Positions 57,375 to 64,000 of a stretch of 64,000 nucleotides of DNA are shown one piece after another. This DNA is from Pseudorasbora parva. Lineage: Eukaryota; Chordata; Actinopteri; Cypriniformes; Gobionidae. The DNA lies in NCBI RefSeq assembly GCF_024679245.1, contig NC_090177.1, positions 51,383,478 to 51,447,477 on the forward strand. The letters run 5' to 3'. Under the pieces are notes generated by a model. That model did not search any database. It was not told the DNA's origin and saw only the letters and a program-made list of their open reading frames with translations. Position 1 is the stretch's first letter, and each line of letters opens with the position of its first letter. The translations under genes were made by a program, and so were the position numbers.

Positions 57375-58154
57375 CTAGTCTGCCAGGTTTTGTGCCGTCT
57401 GAATACTGAGATTCTGCCTGCAGACCAGCACACACAGGAGAGGGTCTGAAATCAGTCTCAAACTCATCAAGAAGCAAGGAATAAGCGAAACATGAAGAGG
57501 CGGAGGGACAGACTTATGAATGAGTAACAAGAAATGAAGTAAAATCAAGGGTAGATAAAGCACCAGCACAGTGAATATGAAAATAACCCAAATATGAGGA
57601 TCTGGTTTTCTGGATGTGTGATGATCAGAACAACACAAAGTGCAGCAAGATAAGATCCACAAAATCACTGACACAACAAGCACTAAAACAGGAAGCCAAG
57701 AAAGATATACAATTAAATCGATGATGATATAGAGAAACAAAAATAAGTAGGCAATTATGAAATTCTTTGAAGAGAAAACCGGAGTGCACAGTGGATGTTT
57801 CACAGAGATAATTCCCTCTAGCGCCACAAGCTGGTTTAGGAGGAGACCACAGACTCTTGATGAGGACCATAAAACCAGAGAAACCCAACATGTCCAACCT
57901 CCATCCGAGTTGAGCTCATTTAAAATAAGTTTTATCAGTATGTAGGGACTCAAGAACAGCTCAATAAAGTCAGTGAGGAGGAGGGGGATGATGAAGCCTG
58001 AAATACGGTGTCCATTCTTTCTGTGATAAATGATATAGCTGGTAGACCAAACAAGAGCTGGTAGACCTGCACACACACTGATGGTGATGAAGATGGACCA
58101 TCTGACTCTTATCAGGACAGGTACTGTATTCCAGTAAAATAGAATACTTTCCAT
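57375..58154 (-). CDS. Divergent rhodopsin-like 7TM receptor, intronless
   Basis: This 259-codon single-exon frame starts at ATG 58154-58152 and stops at 57377-57375. Seven hydrophobic segments can be placed at about residues 19-44, 52-78, 88-117, 130-150, 151-175, 188-213 and 220-246. A Cys before TM3 (GGWTCW) could form the usual disulfide. After TM3 the chain reads LEGIISVKHPLC, in the place of the D-R-Y box, with the VKHPL tail seen in many class-A receptors. TM7 has SDPLLCVL in place of N-P-x-x-Y. The N-terminus and second extracellular loop are very short, and the total is below the roughly 300+ residues usual for the class. It is probably an orphan receptor of a teleost-expanded group; the ligand is unknown. 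No frameshift is present, and the frame is flanked by MITEs on both sides. Confidence 0.72.
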   Translation of the reverse strand: MESILFYWNTVPVLIRVRWSIFITISVCAGLPALVWSTSYIIYHRKNGHRISGFIIPLLLTDFIELFLSPYILIKLILNELNSDGGWTCWVSLVLWSSSRVCGLLLNQLVALEGIISVKHPLCTPVFSSKNFIIAYLFLFLYIIIDLIVYLSWLPVLVLVVSVILWILSCCTLCCSDHHTSRKPDPHIWVIFIFTVLVLYLPLILLHFLLLIHKSVPPPLHVSLIPCFLMSLRLISDPLLCVLVCRQNLSIQTAQNLAD

Positions 58155-58309
58155 ATTTCAGTCCGTCTTTGATCACTTTGTGATATCAAGCTGAAAATAT
58201 GAATGAGTGAAACATTAATATTAATTCAACACATGCTGAGCAACTTTCAGAAGTCACAAATCTCACTATTATATTCTACAACTCACAATCATCAGACTGA
58301 AAATATTAA

Positions 58310-58950
58310 AGGGGTACTTCAGCGCTGGAAAGATGAATCTGTATCAGACGTTATTAATATAGAAGAAATGTGAAAATATTTTTTGAATTTGGTGCCTTCT
58401 AGACTGAGAAAAGACAGAAAATTAATTTTTGTCTCATGGGGATAAAATACAACAATTCCCAGAATGCATTGCTTCGCTACCCTACTAGAGTCCATATGAG
58501 GCCACTCCCAAAGCCGCCGCTACTGGATGATCACTTGCCCAAATTCCCACCGCGTTCATTTTCATAAAATAAGTCCCGTTAGAGAACAGACACTACAATT
58601 AAAAACTGACTGTGTCTGTTCAATATAATGTGATTTATCCGCTGAGGGAGTGTCCCAAACGCTGCAGGAGTCAGATTACATTCACCGTCATAAATGAGCT
58701 GATGAGCTTTCGTGGTGAGAGCTGAGGTAAACACGTCCGTGCTCGAGGCAATGCATTCACAGCGCATGTTCAGTCTGGCACGTTTTTCAGTTCGTGCCTT
58801 TGGAGTCTTAACTTTCATAGGAATTAATTAGAGAAGTTGAAACACTCACTTTGCTCCACCGCTCCGTTTACATAAATGCCTGCTGCTGCGAGCTGAGCTG
58901 TGAGTGAGATCCCACCCCATATGTGCGGGTTGAAAATATGTGGAAACAGC
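58310..58950. mobile_element. TTAA MITE, left part
   Basis: TTAA (58306-58309) is followed by AGGGGTACTTCAGCGCTGG, a typical fish MITE end. The matching right end is not found before the 34-bp minisatellite starts at about 58951. Either it is deleted or the minisatellite and the LINE lie inside the element and the right end is beyond the window. Confidence 0.6.
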
Positions 58951-59852
58951 ACCTCTACTGATTTTAGTCTTTAGTCTAAATAGCTCCTCTACTGACTGTA
59001 GTCTTTAGTCTAAATAGCTCCTCTACTGGCTGTAGTCTTTAGTCTAAATAGCTCCTCTACTGGCTGTAGTCTTTAGTCTAAATAGCTCCTCTACTGGCTG
59101 TAGTCTTTAGTCTAAATAGCTCCTCTACCGACTGTAGTCTTTAGTCTAAATAGCTCCTCTACTGACTGTAGTCTTTAGCCTAAATAGCTCCTCTACTGAC
59201 TGTAGTCTATAGTCTAAATAGCTCCTCTACTGGCTGTAGTCTTTAGTCTAAATAGCTCCTCTACTGGCTGTAGTCTTTAGTCTAAATAGCTCCTCTACTG
59301 ACTGTAGTCTTTAGTCTAAATAGCTCCTCTACTGACTGTAGTCTTTAGTCTAAATAGCTCCTCTACTTGCTGTAGTCTTTAGTCTAAATAGCTCCTCTAC
59401 TGGCTGTAGTCTTTAGTCTAAATAGCTCCCCCTACTGGCTGTAGTCTTTAGTCTAAATAGCTCCTCTACTGACTGTAGTCTTTAGTCTAAATAGCACCTC
59501 TACTGACTGTAGTCTTTAGTCTAAATAGCTCCTCTACTGGCTGTAGTCTTTAGTCTAAATAGCTCCTCTACTGGCTGTAGTCTTTAGTCTAAATAGCTCC
59601 TCTACTGGCTGTAGTCTTTAGTCTAAATAGCTCCTCTACTGACTGTAGTCTTTAGTCTAAATAGCTCCTCTACTGGCTGTAGTCTTTAGTCTAAATAGCT
59701 CCCCCTACTGGCTGTAGTCTTTAGTCTAATTAGCTCCTCTACTGGCTGTAGTCTTTAGTCTAAATAGCTCCTCTACTGGCTGTAGTCTTTAGTCTAAATA
59801 GCTCCTCTACTGGCTGTAGTCTTTAGTCTAAATAGCTCCTCTACTGGCTGTA
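58951..59852. repeat. 34-bp minisatellite, left part
   Basis: The unit is CCTCTACTGGCTGTAGTCTT plus TAGTCTAAATAGCT, 34 bp, about 26.5 copies. The main variant is TGGCTG/TGACTG; two units have CCCCCTACTGG. It stops at GGCTGTA and resumes after the LINE at 63790. Confidence 0.95.
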
Positions 59853-59986
59853 AACAGAGACAACTGTTTACATCAAATGGCCACCACCCAAACAAACTTG
59901 GTGCAAGAGTGCTAAAGAACAATATTTATTTTTCCCTTCATCATCCTTCAGCTGTGTGTTTTAACTCACTCAACCTGATACAGAGT

Positions 59987-60526
59987 ATGGATGACCACAG
60001 GACTTCATTTCAGCTCCTGAATGGACACTCGGCTGACACATCCCACAAGGACAATGAGAACTCCACACAGCCACAACAATTGCTCATGGACACACTCCCA
60101 GCTGAGCCCTGCCCACAGAGCTCACTACAGACAGACTGTGATGGATTAGAACTGCTCCAAGATTCAGCACCCAAAGATGACTTTCTTGAAAATGGACAGC
60201 AAAGCCAGGACAACATACTTCAACTTCCGATCACACCAGAGCAACAGCCCCTCTCACCAGACATGTCATTCCTCTCTCCAGCATCCCCGCATCTGGGCTT
60301 CTCAGAGAAAATGGAGGAACTGATTTTTGTTGGAACTAGACTATCACACTCAATTGCTGCGAGCCCCCAGATATCAACCAAAAAGCGTCGAGCCCCACAA
60401 CCACCAAAGCCTGTGGGCCCAGCTCCCCCTCCTCCTGTGAGATTTCTTCGGTCACAACGCCAGGGCCCACACCCTCCTCCATCTGTTGTAGGTGAATCAA
60501 AAACAACTGATTCCAGCTCTCAGTGA
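59987..60526 (+). CDS. LINE ORF1, proline-rich
   Basis: This 179-residue frame runs from ATG 59987 (context AGAGTATGG) to TGA 60524-60526. It is Gln/Ser/Pro-rich and ends with KKRRAPQPPKPVGPAPPPP then a basic stretch. No coiled coil, CCHC knuckle or esterase block was seen. In LINEs of this group ORF1 is thought to bind the element RNA; this is inferred from position. The stop lies 19 bases before the first ATG of ORF2. Confidence 0.7.
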   Translation: MDDHRTSFQLLNGHSADTSHKDNENSTQPQQLLMDTLPAEPCPQSSLQTDCDGLELLQDSAPKDDFLENGQQSQDNILQLPITPEQQPLSPDMSFLSPASPHLGFSEKMEELIFVGTRLSHSIAASPQISTKKRRAPQPPKPVGPAPPPPVRFLRSQRQGPHPPPSVVGESKTTDSSSQ

Positions 60527-60545
60527 TGTGTTTTGGGTCCCCGCT

Positions 60546-63531
60546 ATGATAACAGTACCTTTTTTAGTACAAAACAAGTGGGAACCCAGTGTGCCTGCCT
60601 CTTTCTCTATCTCTGTTCTGTTACGTGAAAGAAAGTCTAAGGCCTTGTCAGGCCGTTTAACAAACCAATATAATCTGCTGCCTGTTACCTGTCAAACTAA
60701 GACTAATGTGGGTGAAAAAATTAATACTGTTAAGTTAGCACTTTTAAACATCTGTTCACTTAAGAACAAATCATTCCTAGTCAGCGACTTAATAACCACA
60801 AACAACCTTGATTTTTTGCTTCTAAATGAAACGTGGTTAGAAGAAAACTGTAGTGCAACAGTCCTCAATGAAGCAGCCCCTCCTAACTTTACTTTTATGA
60901 GTGTTTGCAGAGCAGTTAGGAGAGGTGGGGGTGTTGCTGCTCTTTTTAAAGATTTCTATCAATGTAAGCAAGTATCATTTGGTGACTATTTGTCTCTAGA
61001 ATATCTGGGTATTGTGTTAAAAGGTTCTCCACGCATCCTGCTTATCATTGTTTACAGGCCTCCAAAGTACTCACCAGCCTTTATTGAGGAACTTACAGAA
61101 CTGTTATCAATAATTTCCTCAGAGTTTGACTGTTTTGCTATTGCTGGGGATTTTAACATTCACATAGATAATATTGAATCCAGTACAACAAAAGAGCTCA
61201 TGACTGTTCTTAACACTTTTGATTTGACACAGCATGTAAATGGACCCACACACAATCGTGGACACACTCTAGATTTACTTATCAGTAAGGGTCTAAATAT
61301 TTCATCGATTGTTATTAAGGATGTGGCACTGTCTGATCATTTCTGTATTTTCTTTGACATCTCAATCTCTCCTGCCATTGAAGCTAGATCTGTCTCTGTC
61401 AAAAAGAGATGCTTAATTGAGAACACTAATGTGCTGTTTATGAAGGCTTTATCTCTAACACCAAGCATATCTGCAGACTCTGTTGATTTTCTCCTTGACT
61501 CCTTTAACTCAAAAGTTAAGAGTGTAATGGATGATATTGCCCCTCTGAAAGTCAGGAAAAAGAGTGGCAAACAAAAGGCACCATGGAGAAACTCAACAGC
61601 AGTTCAAATAATGAAAAGACAATGCAGAAAATCTGAACGAAAGTGGCGGAAGACAAAACTTGTAGTCCATTATAACATCTATAAAGACAGCCTTCATGCT
61701 TTCAATGTTGAACTAGGCAAAGCTAGACAGACCTTCTTCTCAAATATTATAAACAAACACATAAACAACACGCGCACTCTTTTTGCTACTGTAGACAGAC
61801 TAACAAACCCCCCGAGTCACATTCCCAGAGAAATGCTCTCAGACAGCAAATGCAGTGAGTTTGCTTCCTTCTTCTCAGAGAAAATCAAAAATATCAGAAA
61901 GGTGATCAGCACATCCTCTAGTTGCTCTGGGGTCAGTCAGATTAGACCAAACCCTCAGAAAATTACTATGTCTGATTTCGAAACAATTGACGGTAAAATT
62001 TTAGAAGACACAGTACAGCATCTTAAAACATCAACCTGCACCCTTGACGCACTCCCCACTTCTTTTTTCAAAAGTGTGTTTAACTGTTTGGAAGCAGATC
62101 TCCTAGAAGTGGTGAACTCCTCACTTCTCTACGGGACTTTTCCAACCGCCCTTAAAACTGCAATAGTTAAGCCTCTTCTGAAAAAGAGACATCTAGATAA
62201 CTCCATACTGAGCAACTACAGACCAATCTCAAATCTCCCCTTCATAGGCAAAATCATCGAAAAAGTTGTTTTCAATCAACTAAACAAATTCTTAAACTCA
62301 AACGGATTCTTTGACAATTTTCAATCTGGTTTCCGACCGCATCACAGCACAGAGACAGCGCTCATAAAGATTATAAATGATATTCGCTTGAATACTTATA
62401 CAGGCAAAACATCAATTCTGGTTCTACTCGATCTCAGTGCTGCATTCGACACTGTTGACCACAACATACTTCTAGACAGGCTGGAAAACTGGGTCGGGCT
62501 TTCTGGGATGGTCCTCAGATGGTTCAGATCATACTTAGAAGGGAGAGGTTATTATGTGAGTATAGGAGACCATAAGTCTGAGTGGACGTCCATGACATGC
62601 GGAGTCCCACAAGGGTCAATTCTAGCACCTCTCCTGTTTAACCTGTATATGCTGCCACTGAGCCAAATAATGAAAAAGAACAATATTGCTTACCACAGCT
62701 ATGCTGACGACACCCAGCTCTACTTAGCACTGTCACCTAATGACTACAGCCCCATTGACTCGCTGTGCAAATGCATTGATGAAGTTAACGACTGGATGTG
62801 CCAAAACTATCTTCAGTTAAACAAAGACAAAACTGAAATCATTACATTTGGAAACAAAGATGAAATTCTCAAGGTGAACGCGTATCTTGAGGCTAAAGGT
62901 CTGATAACAAAAAATCAAGTCAGGAATCTTGGTGTGATTTTGGAGTCAGACCTGAGTTTCAGTAGTCATGTCAGAGCAATAACTAAATCAGCATACTATC
63001 ATCTGAAAAATATTGCAAGGATTAGATGTTTTGTCTCCAGGCAAGACTTAGAGAAACTGGTTCACGCTTTCATCACCAGTAGAGTGGACTATTGTAATGG
63101 ACTTCTCACTGGCCTTCCCAAAAAAGACCATTAGACAGCTGCAGCTCATACAGAATGCTGCTGCCAGGATTCTGAGTAGAACCAGAAAATATGACCATAT
63201 CACACCAGTCCTCAGGTCTTTACACTGGCTTCCAGTTACATCTAGGATCGATTTTAAAGTACTATTACTTGTTTATAAATCACTCAATGACCTAGGACCT
63301 CAATACATCACAGATATGCTGATTAAATACAAACCCAACAGATCACTCAGATCAGCAGGATCAAATCAGTTAGAAATACCAAGAGTTCACTCAAAGCAAG
63401 GAGAGTCTGCCTTTAGCTATTATGCCAGCCGCAGCTGAACCGGCTTCCTGAACAGATCAGATTTGCTCCAACAGTCGCCACATTCAAATCCAGACTCAAA
63501 ACACATCTGTTCAGCTGTGCATTTACTGAAT
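60546..63531 (+). pseudogene. LINE ORF2, endonuclease and reverse transcriptase, two terminal frameshifts
   Basis: From ATG 60546 the frame is open to 63134. Endonuclease blocks: LALLNICSLKNK, LLLNETWLEE, RRGGGVAALF, IIVYRPPKY, FAIAGDFNIHID, HTLDLLIS and LSDHF. Reverse-transcriptase blocks: IVKPLLKKRHLD, NYRPISNLPFIGK, FQSGFRPHHSTETAL, LLDLSAAFDTVDHNILL, GVPQGSILAPLLFNLYM, YADD (62700-62711), VRNLGVILESDLSF and RVDYCNGLL. At the A6 run about 63121-63126 the frame shifts: the product ends early at 63134, while TIRQLQLIQNAAARIL continues in the frame 63097-63438. A second shift near 63430 leads to NRLPEQIRFAPTVATFKSRL, ending at TGA about 63531. Catalytic residues are intact. Confidence 0.9.
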
Positions 63532-63789
63532 GAGCTCTGAGCACTGTATGTCCGACTGATTGCACCTTATCTATGCATCATTTTTTAAATAATTTTTTAT
63601 AACTGTTTTAGTTTACCTGTTCTTTTCTTTGGTTATCATCATTTTATTACTTTTAATTCTCTTTACATTGTATTCTTTTTCTTTTGCATTTTTTAGCCCT
63701 ATTTTAATTCCTTTCTATGTAAAGCACTTTGAATTGCCATTGTGTATGAAATGTGCTATATAAATAAACTTGCCTTGCCTTGCCTTGCC

Positions 63790-64000
63790 TAGTCTTCAGT
63801 CTAAATAGCTCCTCTACTGGCTGTAGTCTTTAGTCTAAATAGCTCCTCTACTGGCTGTAGTCTTTAGTCTAAATAGCTCCTCTACTGGCTGTAGTCTTTA
63901 GTCTAAATAGCTCCTCTACTGGCTGTAGTCTTTAGTCTAAATAGCTCCTCTACTGGCTGTAGTCTTTAGTCTAAATAGCTCCTCTACTGGCTGTAGTCTT
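63790..64000. repeat. 34-bp minisatellite, right part
   Basis: The same unit as 58951-59852 resumes with TAGTCTTCAGTC and continues in register for about six units to the end of the window. Confidence 0.95.

Larger units (their letters stand above)
59853..63789 (+). mobile_element. Nearly complete L2/CR1-type LINE inserted in the 34-bp minisatellite
   Basis: The 3.94-kb element has a short leader, ORF1, ORF2 and a 3' untranslated region ending ATATAAATAAACTTGCC with a (TTGCC)n tail at about 63768-63789. Short tandem 3' tails in place of poly(A) are typical of L2/CR1 LINEs. The minisatellite unit continues across the insertion with at most a TA duplication. Two frameshifts at the end of ORF2 mean it is recently dead rather than old. 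Confidence 0.9.

Overview
The window looks like intergenic and intronic DNA from a teleost fish, most likely a cyprinid close to zebrafish. The reasons are a stonustoxin-like (SNTX) gene with a B30.2 tail, a 5S-rRNA-derived SINE, L2/CR1-type LINEs with a short (TTGCC)n tail, several TTAA-flanked MITEs, hAT elements with 8-bp target duplications, and very high repeat content. No bacterial-type operon, CRISPR array, rRNA or tRNA gene is present. Only two host genes are supported.

Layout. 1-1.33 kb: a decayed minus-strand LINE with endonuclease and SGNH-esterase parts, split by a solo LTR that has a perfect 5-bp target duplication. 1.33-6.0 kb: non-coding DNA with a 1.3-kb TTAA-type transposon and a LINE 3' scrap. 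6.07-16.74 kb: a plus-strand SNTX-family gene of four recognisable coding exons. Its phases agree and sum to 787 codons, but a TTG stands at the expected start. Its 7.8-kb third intron is packed with transposons, including a nearly full-length minus-strand LINE. 17-22.5 kb: nested TTAA-type elements and a LINE 5' fragment carrying a degenerate 2A-like motif. 22.56-23.43 kb: 29 exact-length copies of a 30-bp minisatellite. 24.0-27.1 kb: a 5S-derived SINE whose interior has grown into about 29 copies of a 71-bp unit and which also holds a hAT MITE.

27.3-55.1 kb is the dominant feature. About 21 kb of a 33-bp minisatellite (roughly 640 units) is cut into nine blocks by a recurring spacer of about 410 bp. 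The spacer is a chimera of an antisense LINE reverse-transcriptase fragment and the tail of the adjacent SINE. The uninterrupted LINE parent lies at the right end (55.1-55.45 kb) and the SINE parent at the left end (27.0 kb). This suggests that the locus arose by tandem duplication of a SINE-minisatellite-LINE segment. Later insertions interrupt it: an 804-bp LTR-like element and a three-deep nest of hAT elements.

55.7-64 kb: a MITE containing a hAT element with a transposase N-terminal fragment, an intronless divergent 7TM receptor gene on the minus strand, and a TTAA MITE left end that runs into a 34-bp minisatellite. That array is split by a nearly complete plus-strand L2/CR1-type LINE and continues off the window end.

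The many long open frames in the 30-bp and 33-bp arrays result from the unit length being a multiple of three and are not annotated as genes. The genes do not form a pathway. What unifies the region is minisatellite birth and growth inside or beside retroelements. All family names come from recognition of motifs in the sequence; no database search was run.
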